A DNA stretch of 64,000 nucleotides from Micromonospora saelicesensis (GCF_900091575.1 NZ_FMCR01000003.1:310001-374000), one strand, 5' to 3'; shown: positions 21,286 through 30,213, counted from the first letter of the stretch. Notes: generated by a model not told the origin, from the sequence alone. Program-made: numbers and translations.

Positions 21286-22146
21286 TCACTGTACGTACTG
21301 CTCCAGCAGCGCCGGGGTGAGCCCCGCCCGGTGGATCGCCTTCAACGCCGCGAGCAGGTCGTCCATCAGCGCCGGTCGGAAGTGCATCAGCAGCACGTCG
21401 CCGGGTTGGACCACCTTCTCCGGGGTCTGGTAGCGCACCTTCCCCTCGTGGACGGTCTCGGTCCAGTGGAAGACCGCCTTCGCGCCGCAGTCGTGCGCGG
21501 CCTTCAGCGTGGTGCTGTCATGCTCACCGAACGGTGGCCGGAACAGGGTGGGCCGCTTGCCGAACAGCTCCTCCAGCCTGTCGGCGGCACCGCAGATCTC
21601 CTGCTTCTGGTAGTCGTACGACCGGCCGGCCAGCGAGTTGTGCGTGATGGTGTGGTTCTCCACGACCCCGCCCACCGCCTCGATCTGCCGGAAGTAGTCG
21701 GTGTGCTCCGCCGCCGCCGGCGAGTTGAGGAACATCGTCACCGGGATGCGCGCCTCCCAGATGAAGTCGATCACTCCCGGCGGGCGGGCCAACCCACCGT
21801 CGTCGATGGTGATGAAGGCGACCTTCTGGTCGGTCGGCAGGCGGTGCCAGAACGCCGCCGAACCGGTCGTGGGTAACGCCACCGGTTGCGGTTGCGGGGC
21901 CTCGGGAAACGTCGGCACCTGGGACACGTACCAGGCCAGGCTCTTGAACGCGGGTTTCGCGGTCGGGGACGGCGAGGCCGAGGGGGTCGGCGCCGGTGCG
22001 GACGGAGTCGGCTGGGCCGCGGTGATCTGCCGAGCGTGCGCCGGGTGGCTGGGACCGACTGTGCAGGCAGTCAACGCCAGCAGGGCCAGAAGCGTTACGA
22101 CGACAGGGATCCGACGGGTGGTGATGGCTGACACGCCCGGAAACAT
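21286..22146 (-). CDS. Polysaccharide deacetylase-family lipoprotein
   Basis: 286 residues with a lipoprotein signal (LLALLALTAC lipobox at about 20-28), then a Pro/Ser/Thr-rich spacer and a NodB-like deacetylase domain. Motifs include TIDDGG (metal Asp pair), VVENHTITHNSL (metal His) and FRPPFGEHD. The DGGLARPPG replacement of the usual DDGP and the C-terminal DVLLMHF are recognisable. It probably acts on cell-wall or surface polysaccharide outside the membrane. A GTG at 22134, 7 nt after a TATGTT box, is an alternative leaderless start. It lies 21 nt downstream of the P450 gene. Confidence 0.88.
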   Translation of the reverse strand: MFPGVSAITTRRIPVVVTLLALLALTACTVGPSHPAHARQITAAQPTPSAPAPTPSASPSPTAKPAFKSLAWYVSQVPTFPEAPQPQPVALPTTGSAAFWHRLPTDQKVAFITIDDGGLARPPGVIDFIWEARIPVTMFLNSPAAAEHTDYFRQIEAVGGVVENHTITHNSLAGRSYDYQKQEICGAADRLEELFGKRPTLFRPPFGEHDSTTLKAAHDCGAKAVFHWTETVHEGKVRYQTPEKVVQPGDVLLMHFRPALMDDLLAALKAIHRAGLTPALLEQYVQ

Positions 22147-22167
22147 ACCGAGCGGATCAGGATCCGG

Positions 22168-23346
22168 TCAGCCCGGCGACCCCGGCGAGCGGCGGACCAC
22201 GAACGCGTCCGGCATCCGGAAGGTGAGATTGTCCGGGCACCAGGGCGGACGGAGCACCGTCACCCCGTCCAGCAGCGGCGCGGCCTCGGCCACCACCACG
22301 GCCGCCTCCATCCGGGCCAGCACGTCCCCGACGCACCGGTGCGCGCCCGCCCCGAACGCCAGGTGTCGGCGTGATCCACGCTGGCCCGGACGGAACTCGT
22401 CGGGCGACTCCACGACCGCCGGGTCCCGACCGGCGCGGCCCAGCCACAGCACCAGGCTGCTGCCCGCCGGGACCTGCGTGCCGCCCAGCGTGCTCTCCGT
22501 CGTCGCCACCCGCCGCCAGGTCACGATCGGTGGTTCCAGCCGCAACCCCTCCTCCACCACGTCGGCCACCGCGACCTCGCCGGTGCGCAGGCCGGCCCGG
22601 ACCACGGGCTCGTTGGCCAGCCGGTGCAGTAGCAGGGTGAGGAACTGCGAGGTGGTCTCCTGCCCGGCGACCAACAGGAAGAAGAGCGCGCCGACCACCA
22701 CGTCCGGCGGGTGCCCGGCCGCGCGCAGCTCGGCGGCCAGACCGCCACCGACGGCCGCGAAGTCACGCAGTACCCGGTGGAACCGGCCCACCTCGGCGGC
22801 GAGCGCCACCTGCCGGTCGGCGTCCAATGGCGCCCAGAACAACTCCAACGCGGCGCGGGCGAACTCCTTGACCGCGCCGACCGGCGCGTCCGGCAACTCG
22901 ACCAGCCGGGCCAGCACCAGCAGCGGCAGGTCGGCGGCGAGGTCCGCGTACAGGTCGACCGGCGTACCGGCGTCGAGCACGGCGCCGATCCGGGCGACCC
23001 GGTCCCGGACCAGCGCGGTGAGCCACTGCCGCTGTGCGGCCACCCGGGCGGGGTGCAACGCCTCCGCGACGATCGCCCGGATCTGCGGATGGCTGACGCC
23101 CGAGTTGTTCGCCAGGGTCGGCGGCAGCCGGAACCGGTGCCCGGCGAGCACCCGCAGCGCGGTCACCGGCATCGGTGTCACCGCGTCCAGCGCGTTGTCC
23201 GGCTGGTAGGTGACCGGGTCGGCGAGGACCTGGCGGACCAGCGCGTTCCGGGTCACGACCAGGTGGGTGCCGCCGACGTGGTCCGGCACCCGGGCCACGT
23301 CCGGCCATGCGGGGTCGGCCACCTGCGCCCAGCTGCGGAACAGCAC
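22168..23346 (-). CDS. Cytochrome P450
   Basis: 392 residues, the size of soluble bacterial P450s. Heme-binding loop HLAFGAGAHRCVGDVLAR with the Cys ligand at about 338; I-helix FFLLVAGQETTSQF; K-helix EEGLRLEPP with the Glu-Arg pair. A normal, complete enzyme needing ferredoxin partners not encoded nearby. It starts 9 nt after the methyltransferase gene on the same strand, so the order methyltransferase-P450-deacetylase looks like an operon. The substrate is unknown, and no biosynthetic cluster surrounds it. Confidence 0.94.
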   Translation of the reverse strand: MLFRSWAQVADPAWPDVARVPDHVGGTHLVVTRNALVRQVLADPVTYQPDNALDAVTPMPVTALRVLAGHRFRLPPTLANNSGVSHPQIRAIVAEALHPARVAAQRQWLTALVRDRVARIGAVLDAGTPVDLYADLAADLPLLVLARLVELPDAPVGAVKEFARAALELFWAPLDADRQVALAAEVGRFHRVLRDFAAVGGGLAAELRAAGHPPDVVVGALFFLLVAGQETTSQFLTLLLHRLANEPVVRAGLRTGEVAVADVVEEGLRLEPPIVTWRRVATTESTLGGTQVPAGSSLVLWLGRAGRDPAVVESPDEFRPGQRGSRRHLAFGAGAHRCVGDVLARMEAAVVVAEAAPLLDGVTVLRPPWCPDNLTFRMPDAFVVRRSPGSPG

Positions 23347-23355
23347 CCGGACACG

Positions 23356-24024
23356 CTAGCCGGAGGCCCCCGGCAGCCCGGCCCGCAGCCGCCAGACGGT
23401 GGTGCGCTTCACCCGCACACTCTCCAGCGCCTCCGGCACCGGCACGTCGTACCCGGCCACCTCGTCGAAGCGGTCCCGGGGCAGGAACGCCCGGCCGGGG
23501 TCACCGACCAGCGCCGGCGCGCCGGCCCGGGCGGCGCGCAACAGGAACCGCAGCACCCGGCGGGCCATCGCCTCGCTGTAGAAGACGTCTCCGGCGAGCA
23601 CCACCTCGGCGTCCCCGGCGTCACCGTCGAGGATGTCGCCGAACTCGGCGTCGACGCGTACCCCGTTGGCCTCGGCGTTGAGGGCGACCGCCGCCACCGC
23701 CAGCTCGTCCACCTCGACGGCCCGCACGGACGCCGCGCCGGCGCGGGCGGCGGCGATGGCCACCAGGCCGGAGCCGGAGGCGAGGTCGAGCACCCGCCGG
23801 CCGGCGACCAGCTCCGGGTGGTCGGTGACGTGGCGGGCGAGGGCCTGCCCACCGGCCCAGGCGAACGCCCAGAACGGCGGCGGCCGGTCGCTGGAGAACT
23901 CGCCCTCGGTCAGCTCCCACAGGCCGATCGGCTCGTCCGCCTGGTGCAGCCGCACCTCGGGAACGAAGGGGACCGGGGCCAGCCGGGCGTGCAGCCGGAC
24001 GAACGTGCTGGAGAGCTCGGACAC
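23356..24024 (-). CDS. Class I SAM methyltransferase, ETF-beta lysine methyltransferase-like
   Basis: 222 residues. SAM site VLDLASGSGLVAIAAARAGA, acidic loop AVEVDE, and a post-motif VVLAGDVFYSE with a GDPGRAFLP block typical of the METTL20/ETFB-KMT and PrmA-like protein methyltransferases. Substrate by analogy: a protein lysine, such as electron-transfer flavoprotein beta. GTG start at 24024. Confidence 0.86.
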   Translation of the reverse strand: MSELSSTFVRLHARLAPVPFVPEVRLHQADEPIGLWELTEGEFSSDRPPPFWAFAWAGGQALARHVTDHPELVAGRRVLDLASGSGLVAIAAARAGAASVRAVEVDELAVAAVALNAEANGVRVDAEFGDILDGDAGDAEVVLAGDVFYSEAMARRVLRFLLRAARAGAPALVGDPGRAFLPRDRFDEVAGYDVPVPEALESVRVKRTTVWRLRAGLPGASG

Positions 24025-24174
24025 GGAGTGATTCTCCCAGCGGCCCGGCTGCCGGCGTGTCGCGGGGGAGTGGTGACCGGTTCACCACGGTCGGTGAAAA
24101 CCCACCCCGTCCTTGCCGTCCGGTGCGAACACACCCGTCTGGTCGGCGCGGTGCCCCGCTTCTAGCGTTGCGGG

Positions 24175-25080
24175 GTGGAGGCAACCGAACGGAGGACGGC
24201 GGTGGTGACGGTGTGGCGGTATGCGCTGAGGGCAGGGGTGGTGCTGGCCTGTCTGAGCGGGGTGGAGCTGGCGGTGGCCGCCCCGGCACAGGCGGCCTTC
24301 ACCACCGAGATGAGCGGCCTGCCGGGACGGTTCACGGCGGGCGAGCAGGTGCGGACGATCTCCGCGGTGGTCTCCCAGACGGATCGGCGCGCCAGGTGCG
24401 CGAAGGTGCGCTGGTCGATGGTGCTCAGCGTGCAGGGGGGCCTCCGGCTCGACCAGGTGAAGATGGACCGGGTGGAGGAGAACGGCGACTTTCCGCTGGA
24501 GATCCGCACCGAGGGCGACGTGGCCCGGTTGACCGACCGGCAGCTCGACCCGGGCACGCTTTGCCCGGGCCGCACTGTCACGGCCCGCTACCGGGTGGCC
24601 TTCGCCGAGGACGTCACCCAGGGGCGGGTCACCCTCGCGGCCGAGGCGTACGACGCCAACCTGCGCCTGCTGGCCCGGCAGACCGCCACCCGCTCGGTGG
24701 TGGGGGTGGGCGGCGCTCCGACCAGTACGCCGAAGCCGACGGCGACCCCGCCGGAGCCCACCGAATCCGCGAGCGCGCCGGCCGACGGCGAGAGTACGGC
24801 GACGGAGGAGCCGGTCGCGGAGTACCCGGCCGAGGCCGTGCCACCGGCGGCCAACCGCCCGGTCTCGCAGTCCGGCGCGTTCGGCGTGGTGCAGGTCGCC
24901 TTCCTGCTCGGCGGGCTGCTGCTCTTCCTCGGGGTGGGGCTGCTGCTGAGGCTGCGGCACCTGACCCGGGCCGCGGCCGGGGACGCCGACGGGGGCGCCG
25001 ACGGGGGCGAGGGTCCCCCGGTGGACCGGCGCTGGGAGCGCCCAGCCGTCGCCGACCCCTGGCGTCGAGCGCACCGTTGA
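24175..25080 (+). CDS. Secreted, C-terminally membrane-anchored surface protein of unknown function
   Basis: 301 residues; I recognise no family. An N-terminal signal peptide ends near APAQA (about residue 41), then about 140 residues of a beta-rich domain with two cysteines (RCAKVRW and TLCPGR). A Thr/Pro/Glu-rich stalk (about 180-235) follows, then one membrane helix (VVQVAFLLGGLLLFLGVGLLL) and a short Arg-rich cytoplasmic tail. This is a wall-spanning single-pass layout. A TAGCGT box lies 6 nt before the GTG start, suggesting leaderless expression. The 3' end lies in a short imperfect duplication (25029-25142). Confidence 0.8.
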   Translation: MEATERRTAVVTVWRYALRAGVVLACLSGVELAVAAPAQAAFTTEMSGLPGRFTAGEQVRTISAVVSQTDRRARCAKVRWSMVLSVQGGLRLDQVKMDRVEENGDFPLEIRTEGDVARLTDRQLDPGTLCPGRTVTARYRVAFAEDVTQGRVTLAAEAYDANLRLLARQTATRSVVGVGGAPTSTPKPTATPPEPTESASAPADGESTATEEPVAEYPAEAVPPAANRPVSQSGAFGVVQVAFLLGGLLLFLGVGLLLRLRHLTRAAAGDADGGADGGEGPPVDRRWERPAVADPWRRAHR

Positions 25081-25142
25081 TCGAGGGCCCGCGCTGGGAC
25101 CGGTCCGGCGGTCGCCGACCCCTGGCGTACCGCTGATCGAGG
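25029..25142. repeat. Imperfect tandem duplication across a gene end
   Basis: Two copies of about 55 nt (from 25029 and from 25091) share GCGCTGGGA, the stretch GTCGCCGACCCCTGGCGT, and an ending TGATCGAGG. The stop codon of the surface-protein gene is in the first copy. A small slipped duplication is the likely origin. Confidence 0.6.
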
Positions 25143-25145
25143 ACC

Positions 25146-25175
25146 GTGGGGCCGGCGGACATCCGCCGGCCCCAC
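25146..25175. terminator. Bidirectional terminator
   Basis: A perfect 13-bp GC-rich stem (GTGGGGCCGGCGG and its complement) with a 4-nt loop between the surface-protein gene and the converging M36 peptidase gene. Confidence 0.9.
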
Positions 25176-25179
25176 TGTG

Positions 25180-28110
25180 TCACTTCGAGAACGCCTGGAA
25201 CTCGGCGATCCTGACCTGGCTGCGGGCCGGGCTGGCGGTCGCGCAGTCCGTCGTCGTGGCCGGGTCGTCGTCCTGCTCGCCCGCGTAGTGCGGGCCACCG
25301 GTGCACTGGCTCGCCAGCACCTCGAGGCGCAGGTGGGTGGCGAGGGTGGTGGGTACCGCGAACGTCCGGAGGTTGATGTCGCGGCTGTACGCCCGGTACG
25401 CCCCGCCGGGGAACGCGTCCCCCGCGCTGGTGTAGATGCGCTGCCAACGCGTCGGATCCGCGCAGTCGGTGGTCGTCGCGTTGCACGCGGACACCGCGAA
25501 CGAGCGCAGGGCGGTGAGCGCGTTCTGGGCGCCGGTGTCGGCGTCGCCGGTGATGGCCGGGCGCAGCATCGTGCTGACGTTCACCCGCTTGACCGTCTGC
25601 GGGGCGTCGCCCGGCAGCGCCACGGTGAGCTGCCGGCCGGCGACACCGTCCAGGGAGGCCCAGTTCGTCGCCTCGGTGTCGTCGACGACCCGGTCCAGGT
25701 TGACCCCGTCGCCGGTGACCGTGGCGCCGGACGCCGTGGAGGCGAGGTTGCGGCTCATCCGCAGGTCGATGTACCCGTCCTGACCGGCCTTGGCGACCAC
25801 GCTGAGCCGCTGGTGCCCGAACCCGGGGGCCACGGCGAGCAGGTCGTACGTGCCGGCCACCATCTCCACGGTGTCCGGGATCGGCGTCGCCGGGTCGGTG
25901 TCCGCCACCGGCACGGCCCGCGCCTCGTACGCCCCCACGTACACCCGGATCGGCGCCTCGGCGCTGTCCCCGCGCGGACGCAGGGTGAGCGTCGCGTTGC
26001 CACCGCCCGGCGAGGCGAAACTCGGCGTCGGGTCGGTGTCGCCGGCACCGTTGGTGGCAGCGTCCCGGCCCATCCCGGAGCGCGCGAACTCGGCCCAGAT
26101 CAGGTCCTGGTTCGCGCCGCCGAAGCGGAGCAGGTCGGCGGTGAGCATGTTGTCGCGCATGTCGAGCATGCTGACCTGGCTGGCGGCCTGGAGCAGGAAC
26201 GAGTCGAAGACCAGCTGTGACCAGCGCCGGTTACCCGGGCACTGATCTGCCGCGACCTTGCCCAGCGCGCAGTCGAGCTGCCGTTGCGGGGTGCCGAGGC
26301 CGTACCGCTTCGCCAGGGCGGAGCGGACCCGGAAGTTGGTGGCGCCCCAGATCTCCCCGTCGGCGTGCACGGCCGGGCCGGCGGTGTTGTAGCCGATGTC
26401 GGAGTAGTTGAGCGGGCTGCGGCTCAGGTCGTAGTTGCGGATGCCGCTGACCAGGTTGCCCGTGACGTAGCCGCCGGTGATGAAGGGCGTCTCGCCGGGC
26501 GCGCGCAGCCCGTGCTGGAAGAGGTACTCGGCGGCGAGCAGGTCGCCCCAGGACTCACCCATCGACCCGCCCTGGTGGCCGCTGATCCCGCTGTCCGGGC
26601 CGGCGATCATCCGGTTGGTGATCGCGTGGGTGTACTCGTGACCGATCACCGTCATGTCGTAGTCGCCGTCCACGCACGGCGGGTACGGCCCGCCGGCCTG
26701 TGGCTGCCAGAGGTACATGTTGGTGGTCGGCGGCAGCCCGTCGCGCGGGGTGCCCTGGTTGGCGTTGTTCCGGTTACCGCTCAGCGCGCCCTGCTGGGCG
26801 CGGCCCTGCTCGGCGTCACCGCCCAGGCCGGACGGGGTGAGGTTGACCGCCTGGAGGTTCCACGCCGACTCGGTGAAGCCCAGCTGGTACGACCAGTCGT
26901 GCATCCGGTTGTGCATGGCGAAGAGGTTGGCGATCGACGCGTCCGCGTCGTTGCGCTGTGCGGAGGTGAACACCGCCGGGTTGCACCGGGCCTGGTGCCA
27001 CTGATCGGTGAAGGGGTACTCGTAGCGGCGTTCCGGGCTGGTGGGGGCCGGTACGACCGGGGTGTTCGCACCCCAGGACAACACCGTGTTGGCCGAGTTG
27101 CCGCGCGAGGTGAAGGTCGGCGTGCCGGTGGCCGCGTCGACGTCCCACGGTTGGCCGGTGGCCGGGTCCCGGAAGGCGGCCTGGCAGCCGGGGGCCGGGT
27201 CGCCGCACCAGCGCACCCGGGGGTCCTGCCCGGGGCCGAGGTCGCGAGGCGGGGTGGCGGGGAAGACCGCCCAGCTCGGGTTGTCGGAGTCGAAGTCGAC
27301 GAGGTCCTCGCGGACCAGCACCTGCCCGGTGCTGCCGTCCACGTAGCTGGTGAACGCGGCCGGGTGCTCGGTGTCCGCGCCGATCATGGTCACCTCGTAG
27401 GCGGCCCGTGGCCCGTCCAGCGGGGTGGGTACGGCCACCGACCGGATGGTGTGGCTGGCCACCGCGTCGGGGGTCAGCTTGGCGTCGGCGAGCGCGGCGG
27501 CGTACGCCTGCTCGGCGGTGCGGGTGGCCGGTGCTGGCGTGCCGGTGTTGCGGGCCAGCGAGGAGCTGACCGAGAGCACCGCGCCGTCGGCGACCGCGAG
27601 GGTGACGAGGCCGTCCGGCCCGGCGGGCAGGTCACCGAAGCGTTGCCGGAGGGTGACCACGGTGCCGCTGCCGATCGGTCGGACCAGCACCCGTTCCATG
27701 CTGGCCACAGTGGCGGCGTCCATGCCGAACAGGTCGTGGTTGGCGGCCAGGTAGGCGCGGGCGGCGGCCTCCGGGTCGGAGGGCAGCCCGCTGGCCAGCG
27801 GGGTGCGGCCGGGGCCGAGTGCCTGCGGGGTGCCGAGCCGGTTCCACCGGACGTCGGGGTCGACGGCGCGGGCCAGGCCGCGTTGACGGGCGTCGGGTGC
27901 CGCCGTACCGGTGCGGTTGTCGGCGTCGGCGGGCGCGTGTCCCTCGGCGAACGGCCCGGACCGGCGCTCGGCGGACGCCGCGCCGCCGGTGGGGGCCGCG
28001 GTACTCACGCCGGTGGGGAGCAGCGCGGCGACCGTCGCCGTCGTCGCCAGGATGGCGATGAGCCGGCGTCGACGCCGGCTCATCGGGGGTGACCAGTCCG
28101 GTTGTGGCAC
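25180..28110 (-). CDS. Secreted M36 (fungalysin-type) zinc metallopeptidase
   Basis: 976 residues. A signal peptide (SRRRRRLIAILATTATVAALL), then an N-terminal FTP/PepSY-like propeptide, then the M36 domain with the zinc motif HEYTH (His491, Glu492, His495) and third ligand Glu519 in GESWGDLL. The M36-typical FAMHNRMHDWSYQLGF lies upstream. The C-terminal about 140 residues look like a discoidin (F5/8 type C)-type binding domain (NLASTASGATVTGD..., LDRVVDDTEATNWAS). The start is set by a GAGGAGG ribosome site 4 nt before the GTG at 28110; the internal ATG at 28083 has none. Likely an exported protease activated by propeptide removal. Confidence 0.92.
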   Translation of the reverse strand: MPQPDWSPPMSRRRRRLIAILATTATVAALLPTGVSTAAPTGGAASAERRSGPFAEGHAPADADNRTGTAAPDARQRGLARAVDPDVRWNRLGTPQALGPGRTPLASGLPSDPEAAARAYLAANHDLFGMDAATVASMERVLVRPIGSGTVVTLRQRFGDLPAGPDGLVTLAVADGAVLSVSSSLARNTGTPAPATRTAEQAYAAALADAKLTPDAVASHTIRSVAVPTPLDGPRAAYEVTMIGADTEHPAAFTSYVDGSTGQVLVREDLVDFDSDNPSWAVFPATPPRDLGPGQDPRVRWCGDPAPGCQAAFRDPATGQPWDVDAATGTPTFTSRGNSANTVLSWGANTPVVPAPTSPERRYEYPFTDQWHQARCNPAVFTSAQRNDADASIANLFAMHNRMHDWSYQLGFTESAWNLQAVNLTPSGLGGDAEQGRAQQGALSGNRNNANQGTPRDGLPPTTNMYLWQPQAGGPYPPCVDGDYDMTVIGHEYTHAITNRMIAGPDSGISGHQGGSMGESWGDLLAAEYLFQHGLRAPGETPFITGGYVTGNLVSGIRNYDLSRSPLNYSDIGYNTAGPAVHADGEIWGATNFRVRSALAKRYGLGTPQRQLDCALGKVAADQCPGNRRWSQLVFDSFLLQAASQVSMLDMRDNMLTADLLRFGGANQDLIWAEFARSGMGRDAATNGAGDTDPTPSFASPGGGNATLTLRPRGDSAEAPIRVYVGAYEARAVPVADTDPATPIPDTVEMVAGTYDLLAVAPGFGHQRLSVVAKAGQDGYIDLRMSRNLASTASGATVTGDGVNLDRVVDDTEATNWASLDGVAGRQLTVALPGDAPQTVKRVNVSTMLRPAITGDADTGAQNALTALRSFAVSACNATTTDCADPTRWQRIYTSAGDAFPGGAYRAYSRDINLRTFAVPTTLATHLRLEVLASQCTGGPHYAGEQDDDPATTTDCATASPARSQVRIAEFQAFSK

Positions 28111-28151
28111 GGGACCTCCTCGTGGGAGCGAGATGGCCGGCCAGTCGCCGA

Positions 28152-28185
28152 CCACAGATGCGCGGTGACGCATGCGCATCTGTGG
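28152..28185. promoter_or_regulatory. Perfect 12-bp inverted repeat upstream of M36 peptidase
   Basis: CCACAGATGCGC and its exact complement (28174-28185), separated by 10 nt, sit 42-75 nt upstream of the peptidase GTG. It could be an operator for the peptidase or a terminator for the TIGR03086 gene read from upstream; there is no T-run. Confidence 0.5.
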
Positions 28186-28250
28186 ATATCAGTCTCCCGA
28201 GGTCACGGCAAGGTCCCGAGCCGCTGTCGCACGAACAGATCGAGATTTGC

Positions 28251-28832
28251 TCAGTCGCTCGGCGCCCAGTCGGGGTCGCGGCCGAACGCGGCCAGCAGGT
28301 GGTCCTGCTCGTCGGCGTCGTCGGGCACCTGCACGCCGGTGTGGACCAGGTTGTTGCGCCGGTAGCTGTCGATCTGGCCGGCGAACCACTGCGCGGCGGC
28401 GTGCACCGCGTCCGGGTCGAGCCGTGGCTGCGCGCCGATCGCCACCGCCACGTCCCAGCCGTGCACGAGGTGCTCGGCGAGGAGTTGCTGGAGGTACTCC
28501 ACGGCCGGGGTGTCGCCGCTGGAGAGGTGCACGGTGCGATCGATGGTGCCGGGGTGGGCGGCGGCGACCTCGGCCTGCGCGGCGGCCTCCCGGGCCGTCG
28601 CGATCGGGTCGGCGCCGAGTTGGTCACCGTCGAGCCGGTCGCCGACCTCGGCGATGGTCCGGCCGGCGAGCAGTGGAACGCTCCACCGGTCCTCGGTCAC
28701 CACGTGGTTGACGAGCGTGCGGACGTCCCAGTCCGAGCAGGGTGTCGGGTCGGACCACTGGCCGGGCTCGATCTGATCCACCCGGTCGATGAATTCGGCC
28801 AGGCTCCGGCGGTACGCCTCCAGGAGATCCAT
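28251..28832 (-). CDS. TIGR03086/DinB-like metal-binding protein
   Basis: 193 residues of the mycothiol-dependent maleylpyruvate isomerase/DinB superfamily. The first helix has SDWDVRTLVNHVV with the metal His, and a second block has LLAEHLVHGWDVAVA. The family acts on mycothiol or related thiols or is of unknown activity. It shares its strand with the downstream M36 gene. Confidence 0.86.
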   Translation of the reverse strand: MDLLEAYRRSLAEFIDRVDQIEPGQWSDPTPCSDWDVRTLVNHVVTEDRWSVPLLAGRTIAEVGDRLDGDQLGADPIATAREAAAQAEVAAAHPGTIDRTVHLSSGDTPAVEYLQQLLAEHLVHGWDVAVAIGAQPRLDPDAVHAAAQWFAGQIDSYRRNNLVHTGVQVPDDADEQDHLLAAFGRDPDWAPSD

Positions 28833-28914
28833 GCTGCCGATTGTTCCGGTCGACGGGGCGGACTGAGCCCGTTTTGCCCGGCCCGGTGTGGGGGATCGGT
28901 GCTGGCTACCCAGC

Positions 28915-29517
28915 TCAGTCCAGGTCGGCCGGGTCCAGGCCGAGCTCTCGGGAGGTGACCAGCCGGACCCACTCGCCGAACTGGCGGCGGGAGATCACCC
29001 GGTCGTGCACGGCGAGTTGGACGGCGAGGCCGTCCATCACCGCGCTGATCCGCCAGGCGGCCCCGTCGGGGTCGGCGCACTGGAAGGTGCCGTCGGCCAC
29101 CCCGGCGGTGATCACCGCGGCCAGGTCCTGCCGCCAGCGCAGGTCGAGTCGCCGGGAGACCTTCTCCAACTCCGGGGTACGCAGCGACTCGGACCAGCCG
29201 TCGATCCACATCGACCAGGAGGTCGCCCGCCCGGCCGGGGTGTAGAGCTTGAGGATCCGGCGGAGCTTGGTCAGCGGTGCGGCCGAGGAGCGGGTCACCG
29301 CGTCGAGCCGGGCCAGATCCTGCTCGACCGCGTACGCGAAGGCCTGCGCGAGCAGCCGTTCCTTGGTGGCAAAGTGGTAGAAGACCAACGCCTGACTCAC
29401 GCCCGCGGCATTCGCCACGTCCGCCGTCCGGGTGTTGGCCAGACCGCGCTCCACGATCACGTCGCAGGCGGTGCGCAGCAGGGCATCCAGGCGGATCTCG
29501 GCCGCACGTCTCGTCAC
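28915..29517 (-). CDS. TetR-family transcriptional regulator
   Basis: 200 residues. N-terminal HTH (LRTACDVIVERGLANTRTADVANAAGVSQALVFYHFATKERL) and an all-helical ligand domain typical of BetI-like regulators (WMWIDGWSE-type segment). Start taken at the GTG at 29517, 7 nt after a TACGGT box (leaderless type); the frame stays open 81 codons upstream without similarity. Its target is unclear; the TIGR03086 gene 82 nt downstream on the same strand is a candidate. Confidence 0.88.
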   Translation of the reverse strand: MTRRAAEIRLDALLRTACDVIVERGLANTRTADVANAAGVSQALVFYHFATKERLLAQAFAYAVEQDLARLDAVTRSSAAPLTKLRRILKLYTPAGRATSWSMWIDGWSESLRTPELEKVSRRLDLRWRQDLAAVITAGVADGTFQCADPDGAAWRISAVMDGLAVQLAVHDRVISRRQFGEWVRLVTSRELGLDPADLD

Positions 29518-29904
29518 GACCGTTACCGTAGCCCATCCGACTGAACACGAACAGTTACCACCACGCGTCGATCGACGCGGTGACAGTCGGAAGCCGGACA
29601 CTTCTTTCGGGTGTCGTCGGTCGTTCCACGGAGAGTGTTCACCGAGGTCCGCTGGCCAGTGTCGAGTCACGGAGACGTCGATCGTCGGGCATGCGACGCG
29701 ATGATGACGATCATTGCCGAGGAATGTCGGAGTGTGACGGTCCGTGCTGGATCCAGACACCGGGTCAGCCCCCTAGGAAGCCCGCCGAGGGTGACTCCGC
29801 TCCAGCCCCGGCCACCCGGGACGCGCCGAGGCGACCCCGAGTTGGCAGTCAAACACCCACTCGGCTAAAGTTCTCATCCGTCACCCGGGAACGTCCGGGG
29901 GCGT
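29518..29904. other. Gene-free stretch upstream of the first tRNA array
   Basis: 387 nt between the TetR gene and tRNA-Gly. Open frames here show no family similarity or ribosome sites. It contains the tRNA promoter (29842-29871) and otherwise nothing I recognise. Confidence 0.6.
29842..29871 (+). promoter_or_regulatory. Promoter of the Gly-Cys-Val tRNA array
   Basis: TTGGCA, an 18-nt spacer and TAAAGT, ending 33 nt before tRNA-Gly; a good housekeeping sigma match. Confidence 0.65.
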
Positions 29905-29977
29905 GCGGACGTAGCGCAGCTGGTAGCGCATCACCTTGCCAAGGTGAGGGTCGCGGGTTCGAATCCCGTCGTCCGCT
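29905..29977 (+). tRNA. tRNA-Gly (anticodon GCC), copy 1
   Basis: 73 nt. Acceptor GCGGACG pairs with CGTCCGC, the anticodon loop is TTGCCAA, and the T-loop is GGTTCGAATCC. No encoded CCA. An identical copy lies at 33882-33954. Confidence 0.97.
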
Positions 29978-30011
29978 CGGAGCTGCCGCCACGTATGACG
30001 GGGGCAACCTC

Positions 30012-30082
30012 GGTGGGGTGGCCGAGAGGCGAGGCAACGGCCTGCAAAGCCGTGTACGCGGGTTCAAATCCCGTCCCCACCT
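30012..30082 (+). tRNA. tRNA-Cys (anticodon GCA)
   Basis: 71 nt. Acceptor GGTGGGG/CCCCACC, anticodon loop CTGCAAA, discriminator U as expected for Cys. The only Cys tRNA in the window. Confidence 0.97.
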
Positions 30083-30095
30083 CGGCAACAAGCAC

Positions 30096-30170
30096 GGGCG
30101 ATTGGCGCAGTGGGAGCGCGCTTCCTTGACACGGAAGAGGTCACTGGTTCAAACCCAGTATCGCCCACCA
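30096..30170 (+). tRNA. tRNA-Val (anticodon GAC), copy 1
   Basis: 75 nt including an encoded CCA. Acceptor GGGCGAT/ATCGCCC, anticodon stem CTTCC/GGAAG with loop TTGACAC. An identical copy lies at 33981-34055. Confidence 0.97.
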
Positions 30171-30176
30171 GAGGAG

Positions 30177-30213
30177 AACGGCTCGTTACCGGAAGACCCG
30201 GTGACGAGCCGTT
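30177..30213 (+). terminator. Terminator of the first tRNA array
   Basis: A 16-bp stem (AACGGCTCGTTACCGG; one G-U pair) with a 5-nt loop, 6 nt after tRNA-Val and followed by a short T stretch. Confidence 0.88.

Noticed and set aside
21286..24024. Small biosynthetic cluster (methyltransferase, P450, deacetylase)
   Set aside because: No core scaffold-forming enzyme (PKS, NRPS, terpene cyclase, RiPP precursor) is present.
26284..28092. Long open reading frame on the plus strand opposite the M36 peptidase
   Set aside because: High GC makes long antisense frames common; this one is Gly/Arg/Val-rich with no family blocks or ribosome site, whereas the peptidase is clear.
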